Origin: Halanaerobium sp051746665 | Lineage (GTDB): Bacteria > Bacillota > Halanaerobiia > Halanaerobiales > Halanaerobiaceae | Assembly (NCBI GenBank): GCA_051746665.1 | Contig: JBNJFG010000003.1 | Coordinates: 8,077 to 72,076, forward strand | DNA: 64,000 nt | Direction: 5' to 3' | In this document: in pieces, positions 18,535 to 25,754 of the stretch | Layout of the letters: each line of letters opens with the position of its first letter | Position numbering within the stretch: the stretch's first letter is position 1 | The notes under the pieces: generated by a model | Database searches by the model: none | Told to the model about the DNA's origin: nothing | Seen by the model: the letters and a program-made list of their open reading frames with translations, nothing else | Position numbers and translations under genes: made by a program

Positions 18535-19108
18535 AACAGTGATAACAACAGTTAATAAAAATGGTGAGATTCATTTTTCAGCAGTTGGCGTTGAATTTTT
18601 TAAAAGCAGGGCGATATTTAATCTCTATAAAAAAAGCAGTACTTTTTTAAATTTAAAGATAAAGGATATTGGCATAATTAATATAGTTGATAAAGCCGAA
18701 TATTTGATAAAAGCTGCTTTAAGTTCGGAGAAAATAGCCGTTTCCGAAATTATAAAAAATAAATTATATTATTTAAATGACTGCTGCAGTTATTATCACT
18801 TTAAAGTACTGGAAATTAAAGATTGTGGGAAAAAATATAGAGTTGAGGTAAAAATTTTAGAAAAAAAAGAAAATAGAAAATATATCGGTTTTAATAGAGC
18901 TAATAATTTACTGCTGGAAGCTGCAGTTATTGCATCTAGAATTGGTATTACAAAAGATAAAAAGGATTTAATTGATTTCCTAAGCATTAATAAAAGAGTA
19001 ATTATTAAAACAGGAAATAAAGACACAAAAAAAACATTAGATTTTTTAGAAAATAAATTGGAAAACAATAATTTTAATCACAGGAGTGGTTATCTTGATA
19101 GAAATTAA
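18524..19108 (+). CDS. DUF447 family protein, H4MPT cluster
   Basis: A 194-residue protein with the N-terminal pattern ITETVITTVNKNGEIHFSAVG, then KSRAIFNLY and a C-terminal helix NLLLEAAVIASRIG, typical of DUF447. This split-barrel, FMN-binding-like family recurs beside H4MPT biosynthesis genes in methanogens and methylotrophs. No enzymatic role is established to my knowledge; a flavin-linked step in pterin assembly is possible. It overlaps the flanking genes, so translational coupling is likely. ATG 18524 follows SD AAGGAG. Confidence 0.78.
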   Translation: MITETVITTVNKNGEIHFSAVGVEFFKSRAIFNLYKKSSTFLNLKIKDIGIINIVDKAEYLIKAALSSEKIAVSEIIKNKLYYLNDCCSYYHFKVLEIKDCGKKYRVEVKILEKKENRKYIGFNRANNLLLEAAVIASRIGITKDKKDLIDFLSINKRVIIKTGNKDTKKTLDFLENKLENNNFNHRSGYLDRN

Positions 19109-20078
19109 AACTCCAGCTAGAATACATTTTGGACAGTTAGATCTTAATGGAGCTTTGGGAAGAGTTTATGGAGGAACTGGAGCAGCAATTAAAAATCCGT
19201 ATACGTTAATCAAATTGGAGAAAAGTGATAAAATTGAAGTTGAAGGTTTAAAAAAAGAGAAAAATAAAATTATAATCGAAAAATTTTTAGAAAAGCTGAA
19301 GCAGAGAAAATTAATAGCTAAAGATTATGGGGTCAAAATTAAAATCAAAAAACTTCTGCCTGAACATAATGGGCTTGGTTCAGGGACTCAATTTGGACTG
19401 GCAGTAGCTGAAGGAATAAATAGGCTCTATAATTTAGATTTAGCGCCCAAGGAACTTGCTGAGATAGTAGATCGCAAACACAGCCGTTCGGCAATAGGCT
19501 TTGGCGCTTTTTATCAGGGGGGATTTATAGTTGATGCTGGCAGGCCAGTTTCAGAAAAAAACAATGATGATTATTTACCACCAATAGTTTATCATAAAAC
19601 GATACCATCAGATTGGACATTTTTAATAGTCATTCCATTCGCTCAAAAAGAGAAAATGGCCGGTAAAAAGGAAATAAAAACTTTTAATAATATAGAAAAA
19701 ATGACAGTTGAAACATGTGCAGAAAATTCTCATCATTTACTTTTGGGGATGCTGCCTGCTATAGAAGAAAAAAGGATAAAAGAATTCAGCAGCCATCTAA
19801 ATATTATTGAAGATAATGCTGCAGATTATTTTTCTAAAAGCCAGGGAGGAAAATATAGTTCAATCTATTCAGAAAAAATAATTGATTTTATGGTAAAAAA
19901 AGGTGTGCTAGCTAGAGGTCAGAGTTCCTGGGGTCCTGCACTATATGGATTAGTAGAAAATGATCATAAAGCACTTAAAATCAAAGAAGAATTATTAGAT
20001 AAATTCTCAGATAAAATTGAAAAAATTTATTTAACTAAAGCTGCAAATGAAGGTGCTGAAATAAATAATATCGTATAA
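19095..20078 (+). CDS. mptG: Beta-ribofuranosylaminobenzene 5'-phosphate synthase
   Basis: A GHMP-fold enzyme that condenses PRPP with p-aminobenzoate or 4-hydroxybenzoate, releasing CO2 and diphosphate. It is the committing step to (tetrahydro)methanopterin. Motifs are TPARIHFGQLDLNGALGRVYG, LLPEHNGLGSGTQFGLAVAEGI, RSAIGFGAFYQGGFIVD and, near the end, ARGQSSWGPALYGLV. Its 327 residues are the normal length. TTG 19095 is preferred over GTG 19086, because AGGAG (19082-19086) overlaps the latter and is 8 bases from the former. It is the last gene before the intergenic region holding the sigma-54 promoter. Confidence 0.93.
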   Translation: MIEIKTPARIHFGQLDLNGALGRVYGGTGAAIKNPYTLIKLEKSDKIEVEGLKKEKNKIIIEKFLEKLKQRKLIAKDYGVKIKIKKLLPEHNGLGSGTQFGLAVAEGINRLYNLDLAPKELAEIVDRKHSRSAIGFGAFYQGGFIVDAGRPVSEKNNDDYLPPIVYHKTIPSDWTFLIVIPFAQKEKMAGKKEIKTFNNIEKMTVETCAENSHHLLLGMLPAIEEKRIKEFSSHLNIIEDNAADYFSKSQGGKYSSIYSEKIIDFMVKKGVLARGQSSWGPALYGLVENDHKALKIKEELLDKFSDKIEKIYLTKAANEGAEINNIV

Positions 20079-20092
20079 ATTCTATACAGTGT

Positions 20093-20129
20093 ATTGAAAT
20101 TTAACATATTTTATTCAAATTATTTCAAT
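20093..20129. promoter_or_regulatory. Inverted repeat, candidate activator-binding site (UAS)
   Basis: ATTGAAAT (20093-20100) and ATTTCAAT (20122-20129) are perfect 8-bp inverted arms, spaced 21 bases. They lie about 80-115 bases upstream of the -24/-12 promoter, the usual distance for a sigma-54 enhancer-binding protein such as the one encoded at 14280. There is no U-run, so it is not an obvious terminator. Confidence 0.4.
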
Positions 20130-20208
20130 TATAAAAATATTCACAATATATAATTCTTAATATCCTTGTCATGATAGGCTAAAATAATTTTTAAGAATAA
20201 GCTGTTTT

Positions 20209-20224
20209 TGGTATGGTTTATGCA
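20209..20224 (+). promoter_or_regulatory. Sigma-54 (-24/-12) promoter upstream of the C1 catalytic genes
   Basis: TGGTATGGTTTATGCA matches the consensus TGGCACG-N4-TTGCA. The invariant GG (20210-20211) and GC (20222-20223) are separated by exactly 10 bases, and five of the other seven defined positions also match. It predicts a start near 20235, leaving a leader of about 150 bases before the DUF2193 gene. The activator and RpoN genes in the same window support it. Confidence 0.7.
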
Positions 20225-20382
20225 TTCTATATAGGTGGAGATAAAACATATTTAGCAGTTTATAATATATAAAAAGAGGGGGGAGTGAATTCTTAGAGTA
20301 GTCGATTTTGGGCATTGCAAAGTTTGAATTTAGAGAAAATTTTAATAATTAATTATTTTATAATCTAAAAGGAGGATGTTTT
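20225..20382 (+). other. Leader region of the C1 transcript, with an orphan Shine-Dalgarno
   Basis: It contains a TATAAT at 20261 with no partner -35 box, and a strong SD-like AGAGGGGGGAG near 20275 followed only by GTG-AAT-TCT-TAG, so no real gene. The functional SD AAAGGAGG for the next gene lies near 20370. I see no clear riboswitch fold here. Confidence 0.4.
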
Positions 20383-21870
20383 ATGGCAGCTAATAAAAAA
20401 ATTGCAAAAAAGATGATTGATGAGGCAGTAGCAGCTCAAATGGCTGATGTTGGTGTATTTAAAGAAAAAAGAGGTACAAAATTCACAATTAGTGATGCTA
20501 AGCCTTATGTAGATGCAGTTAAAAACATGAAAGCTATTGAAGGCCAGTCAAAAGAAGTTATAGACCTTCATGTTGAGTCAGTGAAAGCTCATTATGAAAT
20601 ACTTAAAGACTTAACAGATACAATTGCTCCAAAAGATGATCCTTTTGTAGAGCATTATCAAACACCTCCAATTCTAGAAATTTTATATGAAGATGATCCA
20701 GAATTCCGTAAAGCAGCAGAAAAGTTTATGGAGCAGATCAAAAAAGATGAAGCTTTAATTGCTAGAGAATCAATGCGTAGATATGGCGGAATGTATGGAC
20801 CAACTTGTGTAGTTGACTTTGCTTTTAGTCCTGGCTCAGTTAGTAATGTAGTTAATGAAGTACTTAAGCATACTGATATTGATCAAGACTATAAGAAGAC
20901 TTTACTTGCAGCTAAATCCTGGGGAATGAATACTTCTTATGGTATTGGTGGAGCATTTACCGAAGCTGTTGAAGCTGATAAAACAGCAGCAGAAGCGGCA
21001 GAGGCTGAAGTGAAAGCCATGCAGGTACTTTATGATACTCCTGTAGATGCTCAGGTTAAGTTAATGGAAGATGCTGGTATGGATTCATTTGACTGCAGAG
21101 AATACATGAAGCGTTATAAAGAATGGATGAAGCCATTTGTTCTTGCAGCTAAAGAAGCTGGAGTTCACCCTGGAAATATTGTTGTAGTTCCTGCTTACTG
21201 TGTTGGTGACGTTGGACACCATATCGCTCAATCAACATTTAATATGCTTAAAGATGATGTTAATATGGAGATTATAGAAGTAGTTTCGCATGTTATGAAA
21301 AACACTTTAGAAAGAGGATTAGATAAAGGTTATGACAGCCTCTATGATATTTTAAGTGTTGCAACAGGTTCAACAGCTGCAGCAGTTAGTTCAATGTTAT
21401 GGGATGAAGGATTTACAGCGCCAATGATTGTAGATCTATTGACTAAAAGATTCCATAACTATGTTAATTTAAATCCTGGTAGAGGTCAGGCAGCAGAACT
21501 GCATAATGTTGACTTTATGGACATGATTCATCGTGGTGATAAAATCATTGATGACGAGCCAATTGGTGCTGGCTGTAAAGTTAAGGGTATAGATATTGAC
21601 TTTAGTCCTATCGAAAATAGTTATGTATTACAGAATACACAGGATTATGCTTATCCTGCCTGTGCAATTTCTGTTAAGTTCTCATCCTTAATGCGTCTTG
21701 CTGACTTCCCTTGTCTATTAACAAGTGAGCCAGTTACTGCTACTTTAATGACTAACATTATTGCCTTAGACCCTGGTTCAGTTGTTGCACCAGCACGCTA
21801 CTGTAAAGATTGTGCAGTATGTATGTATGTTAAGAAGCATAAACACTGTAACTGGAAAGATACTGTTTAA
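20383..21870 (+). CDS. DUF2193 family protein heading the C1 catalytic genes
   Basis: A 495-residue soluble protein that I recognise as DUF2193, a family known mainly from methanogenic archaea with no established function. Conserved-looking blocks are PFVEHYQTPPILEIL, RRYGGMYGPTCVVDFA, AKSWGMNTSYGIGGAF, PAYCVGDVGHHIAQSTFNM and LTKRFHNYVNL. The C-terminus is Cys-rich (CKDCAVCMY then HKHC), suggesting a metal or cluster site. It is first after the sigma-54 promoter, has a near-perfect SD, and is followed by a stabilising hairpin and then mtdB. All of this suggests an abundant C1 enzyme, possibly one that delivers or takes a C1 unit to or from H4MPT. It is not MtaB-like. Confidence 0.75.
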   Translation: MAANKKIAKKMIDEAVAAQMADVGVFKEKRGTKFTISDAKPYVDAVKNMKAIEGQSKEVIDLHVESVKAHYEILKDLTDTIAPKDDPFVEHYQTPPILEILYEDDPEFRKAAEKFMEQIKKDEALIARESMRRYGGMYGPTCVVDFAFSPGSVSNVVNEVLKHTDIDQDYKKTLLAAKSWGMNTSYGIGGAFTEAVEADKTAAEAAEAEVKAMQVLYDTPVDAQVKLMEDAGMDSFDCREYMKRYKEWMKPFVLAAKEAGVHPGNIVVVPAYCVGDVGHHIAQSTFNMLKDDVNMEIIEVVSHVMKNTLERGLDKGYDSLYDILSVATGSTAAAVSSMLWDEGFTAPMIVDLLTKRFHNYVNLNPGRGQAAELHNVDFMDMIHRGDKIIDDEPIGAGCKVKGIDIDFSPIENSYVLQNTQDYAYPACAISVKFSSLMRLADFPCLLTSEPVTATLMTNIIALDPGSVVAPARYCKDCAVCMYVKKHKHCNWKDTV

Positions 21871-21908
21871 TTAGATAAAGATAATAGAAGAATTAAATAA
21901 ATGTTTGT

Positions 21909-21937
21909 TGAAGACAGTGGAATTTCCACTGTCTTCA
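21909..21937 (+). other. Strong intercistronic stem-loop between the DUF2193 gene and mtdB
   Basis: A perfect 13-bp stem (TGAAGACAGTGGA / TCCACTGTCTTCA) with a 3-base loop, followed by CAAATTATATAGGGG and no U-run. It probably stabilises the upstream mRNA or causes partial termination, so that the DUF2193 protein is made in excess over the downstream enzymes. Confidence 0.75.
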
Positions 21938-21959
21938 CAAATTATATAGGGGTGGAAAA

Positions 21960-22817
21960 ATGAAAAAATTATTAATTCAGCTGGATACTGATAAGAGAGC
22001 CAGCACCTTTGATCAGGTAGTTGCTTATGATGCTGGAGCGGATAAATTAATAATTCATTCAGGAATTACTAAAGAAGAGGTAGAAGATATCATTTATGGA
22101 GCTATTTTTACCCGCTCACCTAAAAAAATGAAGAATACAGCAGTTTTTGTTGGGGGATCTGATGTTGAAAAAGGTGAGGAAATAATGAAAGCAGTAGAAG
22201 AAGTATTTTTTGCTAATTTCAGTGTTTCTGTACTTTTAGATTCTAATGGATCAAACACTACTGCAGCCGCTTCAGTACTAAAGGTAAAAGAAGAAATTGA
22301 TTTGGATGGGAGTGAGGTTTTAATTTTAGCAGGTACTGGTCCAGTTGGTGTTAGAGCAGCAGCACTTTTTGCAATGGAAGGTGCTTCAGTAACTATAACT
22401 TCCCGCAGTCAGGAAAAGGCTAATAGAAAAGCTGAAATGATTATGGAAGAATATGCTCTTGAAAACATTAAAGGAGTGGAAGCAAACACTGATGATGATT
22501 TTATAAAAGCTATGAAAAATAAAGAAGTTATTTTATCTGCAGGACCTCCTGGGATTAATTTTATCAGCCGAGATATCTGGGAAAATGAAGATAATATCAA
22601 AGTTATGGCTGATATCAATGCAGTTAGCCCTGCCGGAATAGAAGGAATAGAGCCTAATGCTGATGGTGAAACAATAGATGGAATAAAGATTTTTGGTGCC
22701 TTAGGTATTGGTGGCTTGAAAATGAAACTGCATAAAAAAGCTGTTGCTGAATTATTTAAGAGTAATGATAAAATTTTAAATGCTGTGGAAGTCTATAAAT
22801 TACATGAAAAACTGTAA
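21960..22817 (+). CDS. mtdB: NAD(P)-dependent methylene-H4MPT dehydrogenase
   Basis: Interconverts methylene-H4MPT and methenyl-H4MPT with NAD(P) in the cytosol. Strong agreement with methylotroph MtdB: KLLIQLDTDKRASTFDQVVAYDAGAD, YGAIFTR, FVGGSDVEKGE, LDSNGSNTTAAA, the Rossmann loop LAGTGPVGVRAAALFA and the ending FGALGIGGLKMKLHKKA. Its 285 residues are full length. Bacterial MtdB rather than an F420-dependent Mtd implies pyridine-nucleotide coupling in this organism. ATG 21960 follows AGGGGTGG. Its 3' end overlaps the start of the ATP-grasp gene. Confidence 0.95.
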   Translation: MKKLLIQLDTDKRASTFDQVVAYDAGADKLIIHSGITKEEVEDIIYGAIFTRSPKKMKNTAVFVGGSDVEKGEEIMKAVEEVFFANFSVSVLLDSNGSNTTAAASVLKVKEEIDLDGSEVLILAGTGPVGVRAAALFAMEGASVTITSRSQEKANRKAEMIMEEYALENIKGVEANTDDDFIKAMKNKEVILSAGPPGINFISRDIWENEDNIKVMADINAVSPAGIEGIEPNADGETIDGIKIFGALGIGGLKMKLHKKAVAELFKSNDKILNAVEVYKLHEKL

Positions 22818-24063
22818 AAACAAAAATTTAATTTTAACATCTTTTTCCAGCAGAGCAGCAGCAGAATGTTTTTCAACTTTTAAAAATCTAAATATATATG
22901 CCTTTGATTTTTTTGGAGATCTTGATTTAAAAGAAATTGTTGACTATTCATTTTCTTTAAAAGAAAAAAAGCTGGTTTTTAAAACAGAAGAATTATATAA
23001 GGCAATAAAAAAATTTTTGGGTCAAAATAAAAATGAAGATTATTTTTTGATTTATGGTTCTGACTGGGATAATAAACCAGAACTTCTTTATAAATTAGAA
23101 CAATTTGAAAATCTAAAACTCAGGGGTAATTCAGCAGCAGTTATTTCTAAATTAAATAAAAAAGAAAACCTGAAAAACTTATTTCAAATAGCTGAAAATT
23201 TTGGCTTTAAGACCCCTGAGTTATTTTTAAGTCAAAAAAAGATAATTAATTTTCAGAGGCAAGAAAAAGATGATTTTCTGATCAAGCCTTATCATAGTGG
23301 TGGTGGATTAGAAATAAAAAGGGTTGAAAATAAAGGGAAAAATTTTAAAGATATTTTTATTAAGAAAAAAAATAATTTTTATCTGGAAGAATTTATTGAA
23401 GGAGAAAATAGGTCCTGTCAATTTGCCGCTGATGGGGAAAATGCTGAAATAATGGCATTTACAAGAGAATTAAAAGCAGCTGAAGTTAATCCATATTTAA
23501 AAAACAGTTTTAAATATGCAGGTAACATTTTAATAAAAGAAGAAAAAAAAGAAATAGAAATTATAGAAAAATTTATTAAAAATATTACCAGCAAATATTC
23601 ACTGCAGGGGATTAATGGTATTGATTATATAAAAAATGATCAGGGAATATTTTTTATAGAGCTAAACCCTCGGTTTACGGCAGCAGTAGAACTTTTAATT
23701 CCATTTTATCAAAAAGAACTTTTTAATGTTTATTTACAAAATGAAGTAGCTGCTGATTATTTAAGTAAATATCTACAAAGAGGTTCTGGCTTTTCTGCTA
23801 AGGTGATTTATTATGCTGAACAAAATCTCAAAATAAAAAATGATCTAAGAGAGGTATTGAAAAAAATAAAAAATAAAAAGGCAGCTAAAGCTTTTAGTGA
23901 ATCACAGATTCAAATTAAAGATCTGCCTAAAAAAGGAGAAAATTTCAAAAAAGAAGATCCTGTCTTTACTCTAATTGTTAAAACTAAAAATGAAAATCTC
24001 TATTTGGAAATAATAAATTTAATTTTTTCAGAGTTTAAAAAACATTTTAAAGAACAAAGTTAA
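22804..24063 (+). CDS. ATP-grasp domain protein of the H4MPT cluster
   Basis: A 419-residue ATP-grasp ligase-like protein. The ATP-grasp core shows DFLIKPYHSGGGLEI, FYLEEFIEGENRSCQFA, an IDY strand and the Mg-binding GIFFIELNPRFTAAVELL. Related ATP-grasp proteins (often called Orf17 in methylotrophs) accompany mtdB. They presumably attach an amino acid or acid to the cofactor, but the substrate is not known to me. ATG 22804 overlaps the mtdB end by 14 bases; an earlier ATG at 22780 lacks an SD. Codon use and A-rich composition match the rest of the cluster. Confidence 0.75.
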   Translation: MKNCKNKNLILTSFSSRAAAECFSTFKNLNIYAFDFFGDLDLKEIVDYSFSLKEKKLVFKTEELYKAIKKFLGQNKNEDYFLIYGSDWDNKPELLYKLEQFENLKLRGNSAAVISKLNKKENLKNLFQIAENFGFKTPELFLSQKKIINFQRQEKDDFLIKPYHSGGGLEIKRVENKGKNFKDIFIKKKNNFYLEEFIEGENRSCQFAADGENAEIMAFTRELKAAEVNPYLKNSFKYAGNILIKEEKKEIEIIEKFIKNITSKYSLQGINGIDYIKNDQGIFFIELNPRFTAAVELLIPFYQKELFNVYLQNEVAADYLSKYLQRGSGFSAKVIYYAEQNLKIKNDLREVLKKIKNKKAAKAFSESQIQIKDLPKKGENFKKEDPVFTLIVKTKNENLYLEIINLIFSEFKKHFKEQS

Positions 24064-24117
24064 TTAAAATTGATAAACAGTTTATAAGCAATATCGTTGA
24101 GAGGAGGAGGGTTAAAT

Positions 24118-24468
24118 TTGTCTGATAATACTTTTATTTTAATAACTGGTAGAACAATAAAGCAGGGAATGGCTTCAGTTTCTGGCAAAAAAAGTGATAA
24201 TTACAAAAAAGAAACTTCTTATGTTGAAGTCAGTAAAAATGTACTTGAGCGAATGAATATTGAAGACGGAGAAGCTGTAATTTTAGAAACTAAAGCTGGC
24301 AGTATAGAAGTGAACTGTAAGGCAGCTGATTTAGAAGAAGACATTGTTTTTATGCCCTATGGTCCTACCGCTAATACTTTAATTGGAACTGATACAGGTG
24401 GTACCGGAATGCCTGACTCCAAAAGCAATGTGGTTAAATTAATTAGAAAGGAGGCGCAGACTAATTGA
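24118..24468 (+). CDS. fwdD: Formylmethanofuran dehydrogenase subunit D (molybdopterin-binding)
   Basis: A small (~116 residue) molydopterin-dinucleotide-binding domain protein equivalent to FwdD/FmdD. In methanogens it pairs with FwdB to build the Mo/W active site. Recognisable blocks are FILITGRTIKQGMASVSGK, VSKNVLERMNIEDGEAV and VFMPYGPTANTLIGTDTGGTGMPDSK. The last resembles the FwdD ending that contacts the pterin cofactor. TTG 24118 lies 6 bases after GAGGAGGAGGG; an earlier TTG at 24097 would include the SD. It overlaps fwdB by 4 bases. Confidence 0.9.
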   Translation: MSDNTFILITGRTIKQGMASVSGKKSDNYKKETSYVEVSKNVLERMNIEDGEAVILETKAGSIEVNCKAADLEEDIVFMPYGPTANTLIGTDTGGTGMPDSKSNVVKLIRKEAQTN

Positions 24469-25754
24469 CAGAATTAAAAAGTTTTAAGAATATAACCTGT
24501 ACTTTTTGTGGCGCACTCTGTGATAATATTGAAGTTAAAGTAAAAGATAACAAAATAGAAGAATTAAAAAATGCCTGTGCAATCTCTAGGAAAAAATATG
24601 AGCATGCTTTAAAAGATAGAACAGTACCGATGATTGACGGCCAAGAATGTACTTATCAAGAGGTTATAGAGAAAGCAGCTGAAATTCTAAAAAATAGTAA
24701 AAATCCATTAATTTATGGTTTGAGCAGTACTACAGCTGAGGCTCAAAAAAATGCAGTTAAGCTGGCCGAATTAACAGGGGCAAATATTGATAGTACTTCT
24801 TCAGTCTGTCACGGACCAGGTACTATGGCTAAACAGCTGGTAGGAATGGTAACAGCAACTTTGGGAGAGGTAAAAAACAGATCTGATTTAATGGTTTTTT
24901 GGGGAGCAAACCCAGTTGAAGCACACCCCAACCATTCTAAAAGATATACTATGCTTTCAGAAGGGCTTTTTAAAAAGAGCCGTTCTGATCGAGAAGTAAT
25001 TGTATTTGATGTTCGTAAAACTCCAACTGCCAAAATGGCTGATCAATTTGTTAGAGTTGAACCCGGTAAAGATTTCGAATTATTAATGGCTTTAAGGATG
25101 ATGATTAAAGGAGAAAAACCAGCAAGCAAAAATGGTAAAATAGCTGGTTTAAAGATAGAAGAAATAGGAGCTATTGCAGAAAAATTAAAAAATGCTAATT
25201 ATGGAAGTATATTTTATGGTATGGGTTTAACAATGACCGGAGCTAAATACATGAATACCTGGGCAGCAATGAGTTTGATTAGAGATTTAAATAATGATCA
25301 GCAGCGAAGATTTGTAATGATGCCGATGCGTGGCCACGGTAATGTAGCTGGTAGTGAAATAACTATGGCCTGGCAGACTGGTTATCCTTTTGCAGTTAAT
25401 TTCAGCAAAGCATATCCGCGCTATAATCCAGGCGAATATACAGCAGTTGATTTACTGGCAAATAAAGAAGTAGATGCGGCCTTTATTATTGCTTCAGATC
25501 CGGTTGGTAACTTACCTAAAAAAGCAGCTGCACATTTAAAAGATATACCAACAATTATTCTGGATCCTCACTGGAACTTCACAAGTGATTTTGCAGATGT
25601 TGTGATACCCTCTGCTTTAAAAGGAATTACTGCTTCCGGCACAGTTTATAGAATGGATCATGTTCCACTCCATTTAAGAGCTTTTCTTGAAGATGAATGG
25701 CCTAATGATGAAAAAGCAGTGGCTGAAATAGGGGAGCTGATTGAAAATGCTTAG
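24465..25754 (+). CDS. fwdB: Formylmethanofuran dehydrogenase subunit B (catalytic Mo/W subunit)
   Basis: Catalytic subunit interconverting formyl-MFR (or formate released from it) and CO2. The N-terminus keeps a [4Fe-4S] motif CTFCGALCD plus Cys38 (Cys12, 15, 19, 38). The Mo/W-ligand cysteine is present in STSSVCHGPG (Cys115). Further family blocks are MVFWGANPVEAHPNH, VFDVRKTPTAKMAD, MMPMRGHGNVAGSE and YNPGEYTAVDLLANKEVDAAF. This is the methanogen pattern, whereas FhcB of aerobic methylotrophs has lost metal-binding residues. No FwdF/G ferredoxin gene is in the window, so the electron partner is unknown. TTG 24465 start with SD AAAGGAGG. Confidence 0.93.
   Translation: MTELKSFKNITCTFCGALCDNIEVKVKDNKIEELKNACAISRKKYEHALKDRTVPMIDGQECTYQEVIEKAAEILKNSKNPLIYGLSSTTAEAQKNAVKLAELTGANIDSTSSVCHGPGTMAKQLVGMVTATLGEVKNRSDLMVFWGANPVEAHPNHSKRYTMLSEGLFKKSRSDREVIVFDVRKTPTAKMADQFVRVEPGKDFELLMALRMMIKGEKPASKNGKIAGLKIEEIGAIAEKLKNANYGSIFYGMGLTMTGAKYMNTWAAMSLIRDLNNDQQRRFVMMPMRGHGNVAGSEITMAWQTGYPFAVNFSKAYPRYNPGEYTAVDLLANKEVDAAFIIASDPVGNLPKKAAAHLKDIPTIILDPHWNFTSDFADVVIPSALKGITASGTVYRMDHVPLHLRAFLEDEWPNDEKAVAEIGELIENA

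Noticed and set aside
20261..20266. TATAAT as a sigma-A promoter for the C1 genes
   Set aside because: No acceptable -35 box at 16-18 bases upstream. It probably lies within the leader.
20310..20325. TTGCA near the DUF2193 gene as a -12 sigma-54 box
   Set aside because: No GG lies 10 bases upstream of its GC, so it fails the -24/-12 rule. The pair at 20209-20224 fits.
20383..21870. Methanol:corrinoid methyltransferase MtaB
   Set aside because: Its residues do not match MtaB motifs I know, and no corrinoid protein gene is adjacent. DUF2193 fits better.
24465..25754. FhcB (metal-free formyl hydrolase subunit) instead of FwdB
   Set aside because: Four N-terminal Cys and the VCHGP Cys are present and fwdD is adjacent, so a metal-containing Fwd is indicated.
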